Positions 34,641-47,064 of a stretch of DNA of 64,000 nt are shown here, in pieces; positions within the stretch are counted from its first letter, which is position 1; every line of letters starts with the position of its first letter. The stretch is from positions 1 through 64,000 of the forward strand of contig JAOWBW010001587.1 of the NCBI GenBank assembly GCA_026119855.1, in the 5' to 3' direction. A program made the position numbers and the translations under genes. The stretch comes from Campanula takesimana (taxonomy: Eukaryota; Streptophyta; Magnoliopsida; Asterales; Campanulaceae). The notes under the pieces are model-generated. The model was not told where the DNA came from. It made no database searches and saw only the letters and a program-made list of their open reading frames with translations.

Positions 34641-35619
34641 TGTCCGCCCTAGGGGCATTGTGTTTGCGCGCTGGTTTCCGGGAGCGGTTTCGTCCTTCGC
34701 CATGCCTTTTGATTTGAGAGTCGCCACCATGTTTGACAGAACACGGACCGTGAGATCTTGGATTCGGGGGTTAAATTATGAATTGAGAAGGTCAAGGAGC
34801 ACCCAATTCACCCAATCTAGGATTGGTCTTGCTAAGAATTCATCATCGTTATCTTAAAATTATGCAAACGTGTACAAAGAAACCAAATAAATAATTTCTT
34901 ATTTATTTAGGATGTCGGATCATGTGCTTCGAGACCATCTCCATGGGTTGTAGAGGCTCTAGGCTGATCCTTTAATGGAATTACACTACTTCAAAGCAAA
35001 GAAGGAGATGAGAAGATAGAAAGCAAAGATTTTACCTAAGCGTTTTCTTCAAGAATCCTAGGGATGGCCTTGACTAAAGGCCTTGATCTTCCCAAATTTC
35101 GTGGGTATCAGAGAGGGATTGATTATGAGAGCTTGATTGTGATTTAACGGCCTTGGGGCTGTCTAGAAATTCTCCTCTTTTTTCTTAGAGTGAAAGAAAC
35201 CCTTTATTTATAGGCTTTTGGTGCCTAGGGTTTAGGTTGGAGAGTTGTTTATGGTTGGGAATCCAAGACTTAATTCTCAAGAGGTTATTTTAGGACTCTA
35301 GGATCGGCCATAGGATTTTCCCCGGATTGCATGAGTGTTTGCCAGGAAACGAGCTTGAGATCAACAAGGAAACTGCTGAAAAACTCGACTGTCAAGGGGG
35401 ATGTCTCGTACGAGACATCAATGTCTCGTACGAGGCATTTAAGTGTTGGAATCACTTTTATGCCCTCTGTAATAGTTTTGATGTTCATTTCGGCCCCTGA
35501 CTAACGGAGTCAGTTAGAAACTTAACGAAGCATGTCCAACTTAACGAGTTTTGACCTAAATCAAAGGCGAGACACAGAAGTAGTGCGATTATAGATGAAT
35601 GTCCAAAATGGGGTGTCTA
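34641..35619 (-). repeat. Element D LTR (Tat/Ogre-type), 3' LTR
   Basis: On the minus strand it opens TGTAGACACCCC at 35619 and probably closes GGGCGGACA at 34641. The adjoining tract CGTCGCCGAGGGGCTC (about 35620-35635) is the same polypurine tract that precedes the C element 3' LTR at 45782-45796. GAGTCGCCACC near 34710 and the overall plan match the C LTR. A minus-strand TATA box, CTATAAATAAAG, lies near 35200-35213. The left boundary rests on TG..CA ends and the break in copia gag, so it is less sure. Confidence 0.75.
35401..35438 (-). promoter_or_regulatory. CTCGTACGAG palindromes in D LTR
   Basis: ATGTCTCGTACGAGACAT (35401-35418) is a perfect 18 bp palindrome. A second copy with one change follows at 35421-35438. 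They lie about 190 bp upstream of the LTR TATA box on the minus strand. The same core occurs at 36782-36811 and 48136-48165, upstream of the two accessory genes. Confidence 0.5.
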
Positions 35620-35710
35620 CAGAGCCCCTCGGCGACGATACTTATGGATGAAGTAACGTCGTCGATAGAAAAGATGCCATTTTGAAATAGGGGTATGGCC
35701 GTGCTAAAAA

Positions 35711-35757
35711 GCTGCCTACGTATTCCCCGGAGGGAAATCAGACCAAACGTAGTTCGA
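35711..35757 (-). other. Conserved ACTACG..CGTAGGC motif, copy 2
   Basis: The minus strand reads GAACTACGTTTGGTCTGATT, then about 9 bases, then GGGGAATACGTAGGCAGC. It lies about 75 bp inside the D polypurine tract. Confidence 0.6.
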
Positions 35758-35809
35758 CTCTGAAAACACGCAAAAACTGAGGTTTAAGGTATTTTGAAAA
35801 TCGTTTTTG

Positions 35810-36760
35810 AAAACAATACTTGCGGTAAGTAAAGCTTAAAGTTTAGAGAGTACCCATACTGAGGAATCAATTGCCTTGACCCAATTCTAAATATACTCCT
35901 TTCTGTTGCTGACGAAACGTCTCCAGTTGCAATCCATACTGAGGAACCAATCTCTTTGACTCCAATTCTGAACATGCCCTGTTGTTGATGACGAACCGCC
36001 TTCAGCTCTGGTGAGGAATCCTATGTTATTAACATACGTCTTGATAACAATTATCGGACTCGGGTTTGGAGACGCAAATTACTTGGATTCTTGCTTCTCC
36101 TTCCAACGAGGTTGCCTTTACGTCGGAAAATGTGAATCCTATGCCATTAGCTTACACCTTGATGACAATTATGGGACTCTGAGGGGTGTGAATCCTATGG
36201 TATTGGCGTACGCCTTAATAACAATTATGGGATCACTGGTTGTGGAGACGCCAATTACTTGGTCTCTTACTTCTCCTTCTGACGAGACTGCTTCTCCATC
36301 AGAAAAGTGAATCCTATGCCATTAGCTTACACCTTGATGGAAATTGTGGGACTCTGAATGGTGGGATCCGGTGCTATTAACTTACGTCTTGATAACAGTC
36401 ATGGGATACCCGGTTGCAAATCCTGTGTCATTAACATACGCCTTGATGACAGTTGTTGGATTCAGAGTTTGCTGATGCAGACTCTTGTTGCTCACCCATG
36501 ATCTTGGATGTGCGGTGAGAATAAATTCGTACTGAAAAACAACTTTGCTTGTTCCAATTCTGAAAATATCCATTTGTTGACGACTCAATGTTCCATCTTG
36601 AACCGGGTTCAGATTTGACCTTTCAGTCTAAAGCAGGGTTTTTTCTGACCTTTCTGTAAAAAAGCAGGGCTTTTCTGGAATTTCTGTTAAAAGCAGGGCT
36701 TTTCTGGAATTTCTGTTAAAAGCAGGGCTTTTTTGGAATTTCTCAAGAAAACATGGTTTT
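35810..36760. repeat. Degenerate minisatellites in D 3' untranslated region
   Basis: Three arrays. About 35850-36000 and 36520-36600: a unit near 75 bp with CATACTGAGGAACCAAT and CCAATTCTGAACAT. About 36005-36470: six copies of a 55-65 bp unit with GAATCCTATGCCATTAGC and CACCTTGATGACAATTATGG. About 36630-36750: four to five 30 bp units with AAAGCAGGGCTTTTCTGG. Tat-lineage elements are known for tandem repeats in this place, which fits the D assignment. Confidence 0.75.
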
Positions 36761-36781
36761 CTGAGGATTTGCTGGAGATTC

Positions 36782-36811
36782 CTCGTACGAGGGAGGGATA
36801 TCTCGTACGAG
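36782..36811 (+). promoter_or_regulatory. CTCGTACGAG pair upstream of the PMD gene
   Basis: CTCGTACGAG occurs at 36782-36791 and 36802-36811, about 160 bp before the PMD start codon at 36970. It is the same motif as in the D LTR. No clear TATA box lies between. Confidence 0.45.
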
Positions 36812-38432
36812 CTATCTCACTTTTTACGCAGAACAGATAATTTTAGGCGCTGAAAGTGATTTTCAAATCACTTTTTCTTATTCTTCTTCGGGAATTCTCA
36901 ACCCTAGGCGATTTTCTCACTAAAAAATCTTCATTTTCACCAATTTCTAGTGATTCCCAACCCTTTCAAATGGCCGGTGCTAATCGTTCGAACAAGGAAC
37001 ACCTCTTCGGTAGGCATATGAAGGGTAAAGTGTGGGCGACGGATGAGTTGTGCCCGTTTCCCGAGGACCACATTTCTCACGCCATTCGGACCAGGCGGGT
37101 AAGGATCTCTTCCTTTGACTGATATTCCATGTCAATTTCGTTGTTGCATGTCTCAATTTGGTGTTCTAGCAATTCGACTTTTGTCAATTTTCACCTAGAA
37201 TTATCGCTGCTAGGGTTTGCCATGCATGGCTGACCTTTCGATGGAGTTTCCTCCTTGTTGATGTTGAAAATCATTGTAGTATAGTAGTACATGATTTCGA
37301 CTGTCGTTTAAGGCAATTCTGCGACTTTTCGGGTAAAATGCTTAAGTGAGGACTTTACCGATTTTTTGACATCTGTCTCTTTTGCCTTTGTTATTTGCAG
37401 TCATTCAGGGTGATCAATAACTGTAGAGGTAGCGTTCGAGCGGTTGCCGAGAGGTGGGCGACTCTCAATGGCGAGATGAAGGAATAGATCGAGAATATGG
37501 GACTCAAGCCTTTCTTTGACGGCTTGGTTGTGAGAGGAGGAATGTGCACTTGCTCCAGGACATTCAGGAACGCTGGTGGGACAGTACTTACACCATGTAC
37601 ATGCGGTGGGGGGAGGTTACCATGACCCCTACTGACTTTCATGCCATTACTGGGCTTGCCATCGTCGGTGAACCACTTGAGGTAGATGCGGACTTTTCTC
37701 CTAGCGGGGATGATATGATGCACTTTCTGGGCTTCTCAGTGCGTACCCAAGGGAAGGGTGTCCCTCTCACAGCTTTGAGGGGTAAGATCGATGCCTATGT
37801 TGCCATTAATGCGGGTCATATGCATCTTACTGCTACTCGCATTGCAGCTGTCCGTGGCTTTCTGTGGTGGGCCTTTTCTGAGACGCTCTTTGCTAACCAT
37901 GCGTCGACAACCTTGTTCACTATTCTGAGTGTGTTAAGGGACATGCAGCATGTCACTGATGCAAGTTGGGGTTCAGCTGGCTTGGCCCACTGCTACGTGG
38001 CGATGGATGAGAGTTCGCGGGATCGGGCGAACGCTGGCCTAGGCGGCTATAGTCATGCCTGGGAGGTATAATACTTATCTTCTTCTGTATTCCTCCTTAA
38101 TTCTAGCCCCAGTTTACTTTTTGCCTCGGTGATTCATTCAGATTTGACATTTTTCTATGTTTCTCCCACTTTGCAGGCTTGGGGATACGCCATGTTTGGT
38201 CTCTTCTCTTTCAACCTTTGAGACAACACTGTCATGTTCCAAGACACTCTGAGATGGCGCCGGGGTAACAGGGATACCCATGATGAGCAGGCAGAGGGGG
38301 CAGATATGCCAGTGGAGCGCATGCGGCTATATTTTGACAGATGGGAGGCCGTCCCTGAGTCCGATGTCGCTTTCTTTCCATGGCGGAGTTTGGGCATTGA
38401 CCATGTTTATGGGTTTGCTGGTATGAGGCTGC

Positions 38433-39699
38433 TGTAGACACCCCGCCTTGGACCTCTCACCCCGATTGCATACATAGTATTTTTATTTAACTTGTTTTTG
38501 TTAATTTCTCTTACTTTGGTTAAGTTCCTAACTGATTCCGTTAGTTTTGGACTAAACTGCATAACAGGATTATTTTTAGAGTCATTCTGTCTTTCTCAGA
38601 CGCAGGCGCCTCCGATACTGTCCACGGCCCGCGCGCGCCTCTCGCCCCAAAAGCTGGAAGCGCGCGCCTCCCGATATGGCAGTAACGGATTGCACAATTT
38701 TTCCCTCCCTTTTCTTATTTACAACATCCTTACTTGATCACAAAAAATACTCTTTTTACATCCATATTCATCCCCCCTTATTTGATAACTCCCAATCCCA
38801 TATTCTTAGCTTTTTCCCAAAAACTAAATATTTTTTTTATTTATTATTTGATTTTCTTTTTCTTTATTTTTCTATTGGTTGAAAGACCACATTTTCCTCT
38901 CTTTTCTACCTATTTAAACCCCTCATTTTTACCTTAGAGGGGGACCTCAACATTTTCTCTCTAGCAAAAACTCTAGACTTTTAGGACTCTCTTTTTGGAC
39001 AAAACTTTTATCATCTACATCTACAACTACACTATACATAAATTCTCCCAACAAGAGTTCTTAGTAACAAGACTCTACACAAATTGTTCTACAACAATTT
39101 CTCTACAACAACACCATTTTCAAGTTCAAGTTTGAAGTCCTCTTTCTTAAGGTACTTTATTCTTCTTCTCTAATTTTACATGTCTTAGTAATGTATGCAA
39201 TCCCCATCAATTGGGACATGACCAAATGACCACTTTACTACATTAAAGTTGGTTAAGGTTATCTCCCTACATTTTAATCTCTACTTTAATTTACCATTCT
39301 TTTGTTAACATAATTGTTAGAATAGTTTGACATGTAATCTTTACCATTAAATAAATAAAACAACTCTCTTTTATTTTCCTTTGTAAATTTCCCCTTTCTT
39401 TTCATTGTAACTGTTAGCACTCGTATATTAATAAATCGAAGGACTTTCTCATGCATTAGAACACCAAAGGTAGCAAGACCCGCGTAAGCGGGGCGGAGTG
39501 GGTGTTTAAGTACTTTCCACTCCGTCACCTAACCCCCGAACCCATCTTTTCCCGAATCTCTGATTTTGTATATAAAATTTTATTTTTTTAGGTTTTTCTT
39601 ATGTTCCTCTAAAACATAGGTGGCGACTCTTAAAATCAATTAGACATCCTAGGATAATTCACCGCTCTAGCCAAGTGGGGTTTTCCCGGGGTATCTACA
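38433..39699 (+). repeat. Element C 5' LTR (1267 bp)
   Basis: A TATA-like CTATTTAAAC is near 38910-38919. The GCGCGCGCC cluster lies upstream at 38601-38670. The 3' end carries the CTCTAGCCAAGTGGGG segment, also seen reversed at 2831. Confidence 0.92.
38601..38670 (+). promoter_or_regulatory. GCGCGCGCC cluster of element C
   Basis: CAGGCGCCTCC, CGCGCGCGCCTCTC and AGCGCGCGCCTCCC occur within 70 bp, about 240 bp upstream of the TATA-like box. Further copies lie just inside the element at 39797-39870 and 39993-40062. The 3' LTR repeats the cluster at 45972-46042. Confidence 0.45.
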
Positions 39700-39700
39700 G

Positions 39701-39718
39701 TGGCGACTCTGCTGGGGA
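39701..39718 (+). other. Element C primer binding site
   Basis: TGGCGACTCTGCTGGGGA follows the 5' LTR after one base. TGGCGACTC...GGGGA is the primer site style of Tat/Ogre elements (tRNA-Arg type in Ogre). Confidence 0.75.
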
Positions 39719-40943
39719 TATAGAGGGTTAAACTTGCATTTTCTGCTTTTGGTGTTCTAATTTTTGTTTTCTGGGCATTCTGGTAAAAAGGGTGGGAAGC
39801 GCGCGCTTCTGACCTTCTTGGCCTAAAGCGCGCGTGTCCGACCCCTTCTACCAGAATCGCCCGCCTCTCATTTTGTTCTTCGAATTTCATGTTTCTGTGC
39901 TAACAGTTTCTGCAGGGGAAGGTTACATGATTTGGGACTAGGGCAATCCCCTGAGTCCACAGTTTCTGACATTCTGACAGGTACCCCAGATGCGCGCGCC
40001 TCCAATCTTCATGGCGCACTGCGCGCGTTTCCCATATCAATGCTCTGAGGCGCGCGCTTCTGGGTAAATTCCCAGAACATCATTCAGTTCCCAGAACAGA
40101 AGCAGTGCACAGAAACAGAACAGAATGACAGTGTGGGCACCGAGCCTGCACATGAACAATTTTACTTTCTGTTTATTTTTATCGGTCACACGGGTGATTC
40201 GAAAGTTGTAAATTATGTGCTTATTTGTTTTTTTTTATTTTCTATTCTTTGAAAAAAATAAAGTAAAATTGTCACTTGTTAGACCTCACACTACGCGTAC
40301 AATTCTTATCAACTGCTCACAATCGAGTCGCACAAGTCAAACCCCAAACCCGTCGAGGCCCGTCCTAGAGAGTTGCAAGCTCCACCCGACCTTGACTCTC
40401 TCGAATGCGGTAAACCTCAACCCGTGGCGTAGTTCATGACTACATGCCGGGGGTGACCTTAAGCCTCTCTTTAGCCGAGCACAAGCCACACAATTCTAGT
40501 CTAGGGTTTAACACTCCGTGACCAAGTCGGTTTTCATGTACCGAGATTTCCCTAAACTAATGTCATAAAATCATACATACCGTTTCCAAAAGAAACAAAT
40601 GGTTGTTATAGGACAAAATAAAACTCCGTCCCCAAAGTGGTTATTTTGGACGAAAATAAAAGATCCGTCCCCGCATGTATGCTTTATGACATTAATTTAG
40701 TTTAATCCCGTCACATATAGGTATCACAAGCGTGGTGGAATCCGATGAGTATATGGGACCGCGAGATGGTCTATATACTAGTGTGACGATTCCACTATTT
40801 TTGTAAATAGAAAAAAAAAAAAAAGAGAGTCATTTTTCCTTATGTGGTTTGAGTCTTTTCTCTTATTCGTGGGTTAAATCATTGGATTCAAAAGGTATTT
40901 GTGGGACCACCCTAAGATCAACCGTGTTCTCTCCATAGGTCCA

Positions 40944-41492
40944 ATGGCTTCAAGTGGCAACAAAAATAAGGGTGAGAATGCTTCCGTGTCCAACGAAAGG
41001 CTCTTCAACATAATAAGAGACATGGGGAAACAAATGGATAGACTTGTCGAGGATGCCCGCCGCAAGGATGATTTGTGGAAAGCCCGTCTTGATCTCGAGA
41101 GGAGAATTCATGAGGAAGAAGTGTCCGAACTTAAGGCTCATTTGCAAGAGTTCACCAACAACAAGGCAAAGGTCAACGGTAAGGCATGTTCAACTGGATC
41201 GCCTCTCAAGAGTTACAAAGGCTCTACCAACGACCGTGTGTACACTCCCCTCCAAGGCATGACTGTCACCAAGGCCTATGAAGATCTCAAAGCAAAGGGA
41301 CAAATTTCTCCTCTCCAAGGGTACAAGCAACCACAACCATTGCGTCGCAACCATGCCCACCACAAGTGGTGTGACTATCACCTATGCAGTGGTCACCTCA
41401 CTGAGGATTGCTTCTCCATCCGCAACATCGTCCAAGACTTGATTGACAATGGTGAGTTTACCGTGGTTGAAGAACAACAGTTAAAGAGTTAG
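40944..41492 (+). CDS. Truncated Tat-type Gag of element C
   Basis: An open frame of 182 codons starts at ATG 40944 (MASSGNKNKGENASVSNERL). A charged helical part (QMDRLVEDARRKDDLWKARL, LERRIHEEEVSELKAHLQEF) is followed by the Tat/Athila-type Gag end: HHKWCDYHLCSGHLTEDCFS, then IRNIVQDLIDNGEF. The cysteine-histidine pattern matches the WCDYH..GHxTEDC box of Tat Gag proteins. The main capsid part is missing, so this may bind RNA but is unlikely to form particles alone. Confidence 0.65.
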   Translation: MASSGNKNKGENASVSNERLFNIIRDMGKQMDRLVEDARRKDDLWKARLDLERRIHEEEVSELKAHLQEFTNNKAKVNGKACSTGSPLKSYKGSTNDRVYTPLQGMTVTKAYEDLKAKGQISPLQGYKQPQPLRRNHAHHKWCDYHLCSGHLTEDCFSIRNIVQDLIDNGEFTVVEEQQLKS

Positions 41493-42088
41493 AGCATGCA
41501 AGAATCATCAAGGAAGGGGCTCAGATTTGAAATGGGGCCTCAACAAGGGATCATGCCACAAGGCCGACAACAACAATCTCCGTTTCTCTTTCTCTACCTA
41601 GTAGTAGGAATAAAAAAAAAAAGGAGTCAAAAGTCCTCTTAAGTGTGCATTAATGTTTTCTCTCGTCCTATGTTAAATGTTCGAGTCCATTGAGTCATAA
41701 AATAAAAAGTCGTTCTTGTCTTCATACACTCCTCCAAGTTGTTCAATTTAATTCTTGCAAAATGATAAAAAATGTCTAAACAAGTTTTGGAATGAAGGCC
41801 ATCGCTTGAACGCCTAGGGGCTAAACATCGACGACGGCATCAACAACGACGAAATCAAGACAAAAAAAGGTGGAGCAACAATCATGAAGCAATGTTTTCA
41901 AAAGGGGATTAAAAAAAAAAAAAAAAAAAAGCTCGCTAGGTTGAAATCTTCAAATCAACCTAGGAAAAAGTTAGAGCACAAAAATAAAATAAAATAAAAT
42001 CCCTCTCAATCAAAGAAGTACAAGATCAACATCATTCCACTATGAAGGACGAAGCAACAATTCATCACTGCGAATGGAGAATCCACAA

Positions 42089-42134
42089 GAACTACGGTGA
42101 CCTGAGCCTCTTCACTGGAGGAACGTAGGCAACC
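42089..42134 (+). other. Conserved ACTACG..CGTAGGC motif, copy 3
   Basis: GAACTACGGTGACCTGAGCC, about 7 bases, then GGAGGAACGTAGGCAACC. It lies about 600 bp downstream of the gag fragment of C, on the sense strand. Confidence 0.6.
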
Positions 42135-44716
42135 TTCGGGTCCGGTCTCATGCAAGAAAGAAGATATGTTTAGCCCTAGCACATTATGGTGATCGTCCTT
42201 CATCTCGAACTTGTCAAGACGTCTTTGTACGATTCATTTGCCAATGAATTAATCACCAAAAGATTGAACAACTTTCTTAGATTTGGAATCGCTTTCCGTT
42301 CCTTGTCGAGTCTAGGGGTTTCTCTTCTTTTTGCGATACTCCCAGTTTCTTGCAATCAAACTGGGGCTTTGTTTCTCTTCTCTCTTAATGACTTACTTGC
42401 CTTCGTGAGTCATTAAAAAAATCTATACATACATGAAGTCAATACTAGGGACACTTCCCTAGTCGAGTCAATGTCACTCATCTTTAGTGACAAGAGGTCT
42501 TCACCGCAAAATCACATGTCTCTCATCCTCTGCTAGAGTCAATGCACACTTCCTCATTAATCGAGTCAAAATGAAGACGCAAAAGAGATGCCCGCTAGAT
42601 TGAAAACCCGAAAGGGTGGTCTAGGCAAAAAATAGGGTGCGTCATAAAAAAAAATGAGAGAGTGAGAGAAAGAATGGAAAGAGAAATAGAGATCCCCGGC
42701 CTCTAAAGAAGACAACTACACAAGTTCTACATTTGATCTCCTCAGCAAGTCAATTCCCCACCGAGTCAACTTGAGAATCACAAAAGGATCGACAACACAT
42801 GGCACAATCAAAGGTCGTTTTGGGTTATTGGCATAAGAGAGATTGTTCTTGCAATGTGCATTTTTTGGGCTCATGTGAAAGAAGGCCCATGGTAACCAAG
42901 ATCCATCCGAGAACGAGCCCGTCATTGAGGGGTACAAGGTTGCACAAATAGTCCCCAGTAAGTCAATTGGTTTAGGAAGAAAATGGCAACGGCGTGTGAC
43001 TTAGTTTTCAAGCTTCTCCAAGCATGTGCCCCTACAGTATCTCAAAAGGTTTCACGAGAAATGGAGTATCTCTTGCCATGTCCTCTTATGCTTGTTCCCC
43101 CACATGAGGACGAGTCTCTTGCTCGACAAATGATGACGCCCTAGCAGCTATGTGACTCAAGAACGAGATCTTCTTTTCCTTCATTTGACAGTTAATGAGC
43201 CCTAGGGCTACGCTCAAGAAAGATCCATCCTCAAAGTCTCTCAAAAGGAATGTCGAGAAGCACCTTCTTGTCATGTATGCTCATACTTGTTCCCCCGATC
43301 AAGGATAGGCCCTTCTCGTTCCACTCCTAATCAATGGTGTCACTCTAGGGGGTACGATCAAGTTTTAAAGGCTCCCTCGGCAAGAAGAAATTCACTCCAG
43401 TGTCCCCGGCGGAGTCATGTGCAACATTGGAAGCTTCCTCAATTCGGCACAGAAGGTCTCAAGGGGCTTCGCAATCTACAATCTTTTGGGCTACGGCATT
43501 ACAGTGATAAAAGCAAAGGGCAATATTGGGGCTTTGCAACCGACAGTCTTTTGGGATAACAATGCTCAAGCAATGAAATGTGGAGAAGTCTTATATGAAA
43601 GAGATCAAGCTTCAAGGGTCTCCCAACACCTCAAGTCAAAGGTCTCTTGGTTTTAAATGAGGGCTCCGATGTTATGAATGAATTTGATGATTTTTGTTAG
43701 AACTTACAACGAGATCATGAAGGAAGTCTTAGAGAAAAGGAAATAGATTCAATATGCTAAACTCAGGTGACTGGGTTATAGCGGGAAATGCCTCGGCCAA
43801 TCCCAATGTTTCTGCAAGTACTGCACCCCCTTCTCCAAGATCAAAAGCACAGGCTGCATCCGAAGATCCGTTATTAGTTCGACTCAAGAAGACTCAAGCA
43901 AACGTACCGTTTGAGACTTTATCATGTCAAAACCCTATCATCCACAACAACATCACCATCTCCCACGAGACATTTCCCAAAGATTCTACTGCATTTTCAA
44001 CATGGACCCTGCGCCACTTGGGTACCAACCACAAAAAAAGGGCCATTCATCTCCAAACAAGAGGAAGATCACTTTCATGAGTTCTACCCAATGGTGCATC
44101 TGCTCTCAATACAATGCCAAGATAAGTTGGAGCTTCACACCGAAAGGTCTTCACATCCCTCCATCTACAAGCTCGCAAACAACAAGCCCACGACACTTGG
44201 GGCTTAGTAATCTCTCGAAGCTTGGTATCAATGATTTTTTCTTGGAGCTTGCTCACGTCAACAGCAAAAGGCGATTTATTTTAAAAGGTCAAGAGTCGAT
44301 TCATCTTGGGGCTATGCAAGTCTCTCATAGTTTGGCATCAAAGGCATTCTAGGGGCTTTACAATCAGCAACCCCTTATCTCGGCATCGAATGTCTTTTGG
44401 AGCCCCATAAATGACACATCTCTTGGGGCTAGAAATCACTTTTCGTTGGACACAATGGCAACGATGACAGAATTCAAGCAAGGCAATCCGGACTTCGATT
44501 GAACATGACTTGATCTTGGGTTGGCTTTACAAACACACAATGGTTAAAATGGTTCACCCACAAACTAAAAAAATCTTTTTCTCACATGTGTGCATATTCT
44601 TTTCTTTCTAATTAAAAAAAAATATTTTATTTTCTTTTTTCTTTTCTTGCGCAAAATTATGTGTTTCCTTTTTGCTTTGCTCCTAGCATTCTCCCCCAGC
44701 ATTTTCCATCGTCCTT

Positions 44717-44760
44717 GAACTACGCTGGTCTTATTCTCTTAAAGGGATACGTAGGCAGCC
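44717..44760 (+). other. Conserved ACTACG..CGTAGGC motif, copy 4
   Basis: GAACTACGCTGGTCTTATTC, about 5 bases, then AAAGGGATACGTAGGCAGCC. It is the second copy in element C, about 1 kb before the 3' LTR. Confidence 0.6.
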
Positions 44761-45349
44761 TTTTGGCACGACCAACCCATCACCCAGAATACCATCTCAC
44801 CGACATTCCATCAAAGGCAAAAACAATTCATCATCACCAACATCATCATTCTCCATCCAAAGCATGGACATTCTTCATCAAAAGCATCAAGGCATCCACC
44901 ACCACGACACTAATCCATCCAACGGCAATGGTAAGTGAAGGTATGAATACATCCGAGGCTTTCCTCAAATCACACCGCACATAAAATCACTTTCTCCATT
45001 CTTACAAAAATTCTCTCTCATGCAAAACTGCCTTCAAATCACATCACACCACAAGCACAATTTCTCTCATAACTGCCATTTCACATCTCATACATGTCAA
45101 AAGCACATATACCTGCAAAGCACACACTTAACAGGTACCACCACAAGGTCAACAACATCTGTAACTCAAGGCACTTCATCCCCAGCAGAAAGTGATCCGC
45201 CGTCAACTACGCCTGCATCCCACAGATTCAAACAATTACAGTTCAACGACAACAACTCGGTCCATGGTAAGCCGCAAAATCACCACCTTTTCATCAAGCA
45301 ACACAACAATATCACATATAGGCAGACGGAGCCTCGGTTCCCGCCATCC

Positions 45350-45630
45350 GCAAACGGATCCCGCATCAGCAAACGGATCCCACATCAGGAAACGGATCCC
45401 GCTTCAGGAAACGGATCCCGCTTCAGGAAACGGATCCCGCTTCAGGAAACCCGCATCAGCAAACGGATCACCATCAGCAAACGGATCCTGCATCAGCAAA
45501 CGGATCCCGCTTCAGCAAACGGATCCCGCTTCAGCAAACGGATCCCGCATCAGCAAACGGATCCCGCATCAGCAAACGGATCCCGCTTCAGCAAACGGAT
45601 CCTGCTTCAGCAAAACGGATCCTGCCATAT
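45350..45630 (+). repeat. 19 bp minisatellite in element C 3' region
   Basis: About 14 units of AAACGGATCCCGCWTCAGC, with single-base variants and one truncated unit, lie about 170 bp before the 3' LTR. Because 19 is not a multiple of three, all frames stay open, which makes spurious ORFs on the plus strand. Confidence 0.93.
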
Positions 45631-45796
45631 CCTTTTTTATCAATAAATCCGCTCACACAGGGAACGCACCCCTATCCTTCGCAAATTTCAAATTCATGTT
45701 TTATCGAGTCTTTGTTTTCTCTTGTCGATGTCCTCGGCGGTTGTCTTTCTTTCGTCGACGCGTTTTTTCTTTGCAAACCACATCGCCGAGGGGCTC

Positions 45797-47064
45797 TGTA
45801 GACACCCCGCCTTGGACCTCTCACCCCGATTGCATACATAGTATTTTTATTTAACTTATTTTTGTTAATTTCTGTTACTTCGGTTAAGTTTCTAACTGAT
45901 TCCGTTAGTTTTGGACTAAACTGCATAACAAAATTAATTTTAGAGTCATTCTATCATTCTGTCTTTCTCAGACGCGGGCGCCTCTGATACTGTCCACGGC
46001 CTGCGCGCGCCTCTCGCCCCAAAAGCCAGAAGCGCGCGCCTCCCGATATGGCAGTAACGGATTACACCATTTCCTCTCCCTTTTCTTATTTACAACATCC
46101 TTTCTTGATCACAAAAAACACTCTTTTTACATCCACATTCATCCCCCCTTATTTGATAACTCCCAATCCCATATTCTTAGCTTTTTCCCAACAACTAAAT
46201 ATTTCTTTTATTTATTATTTGATTTTTTTTTCTTATTTTTCTATTGGTTGAAAGACCACATTTTCCTCTCTTTTCTACCTATTTAAACCCCTCATTTTTA
46301 CCTTAGAGGGGGACCTCAATATTTTCTCTCTAGCAAAAACTCTACACTTTTAGGACTCTCTTTTTGGACAAAACTTTTATCATCTACAACTACACTATAC
46401 ATAAATTCTCCCAACAAGAGTTCTTAGTAACAAGACTCTACACAAATTGTTCTACAACAATTTCTCTACAACAACACCATTTTCAAGTCCAAGTTTGAAG
46501 TCCTCTTTCTTAAGGTACTTTATTCTTCTTCTCTTATTTTTCATGTCTTAGTAATGTATGCAATCCCCATCAATTGGGACATGACCAAATGACCACTTTA
46601 CTACATTAAAGTTGGTTAAGGTTATCTCCCTACATTTTAATCTCTACTTTAATTTACCATTATTTTCTTAACATAATTGTTAGAATAGTTTGACATGTAA
46701 TCTTTACCATTAAATAAATAAAACAACTTTCTTTTATTTTCCTTTGTAAATTTCCCCTTTCTTTTCATTGTAATTGTTAGCACTCGTATATTAATAAATC
46801 GAAGGACTTTCTCATGCATTAGAACACCAAAAGTAGCAAGACCCTCATAAGCGGGGTGGAGTGGGTGTTTAAGTAGTTACCACTCCGTCACCTAACCCCC
46901 CGAACCCATCTTTTCCCGAATCTCTGGTTTTGTATATAAAATTGGTTTTTTTTTAGGTTTTTCTTATGTTCCTCTAAAACATAGGTGGCGACTCTTAAAA
47001 TCAATTAGACATCCTAGGATAATTCACCGCTCTAGCCAAGTGGGGTTTTCCCGGGGTATCTACA
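45797..47064 (+). repeat. Element C 3' LTR (1268 bp)
   Basis: Preceded by the polypurine tract CGCCGAGGGGCTC (45784-45796). It ends at GTATCTACA with GCTGA following. Confidence 0.92.

Larger units (their letters stand above)
41493..45340 (+). other. Element C interior without pol
   Basis: I recognise no enzyme domain in any frame. A short piece near 43870-43910 (EDPLLVRLKKTQANV) may be a leftover of the Tat segment between Gag and protease. The ORFs at 43924-44352 and 45020-45646 are low-complexity and not protein-like. CCAAATG..GGGG and CAATCGAGTC-like phrases recur without a clear period. Confidence 0.5.
38433..47064 (+). mobile_element. Tat/Ogre-like non-autonomous element C (8.6 kb)
   Basis: LTRs at 38433-39699 and 45797-47064, about 97% alike by eye. 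They open TGTAGACACC and close GTATCTACA. Target duplications GCTGC (38428-38432) and GCTGA (47065-47069) differ by one base. The primer site is at 39701-39718. The interior has a gag fragment, two copies of the ACTACG..CGTAGGC motif and a minisatellite, but no protease, reverse transcriptase, RNase H or integrase. It must have moved using enzymes from a relative. Confidence 0.9.

Noticed and set aside
34641..35619. Plus-strand ORF 34561-34857 as a gene
   Set aside because: It spans the copia/D LTR junction and has no domain.
35985..36600. ORFs of 60-100 codons near the D LTR
   Set aside because: They lie in degenerate minisatellites and lack domains.
45350..45630. Regular short repeats that could look like a CRISPR array
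   Set aside because: Units are contiguous 19 bp tandem repeats without unique spacers, inside a plant retrotransposon.
45020..45854. ORFs of 208 and 220 codons in element C
   Set aside because: Most of each is the 19 bp repeat read in different frames. The rest is low complexity.
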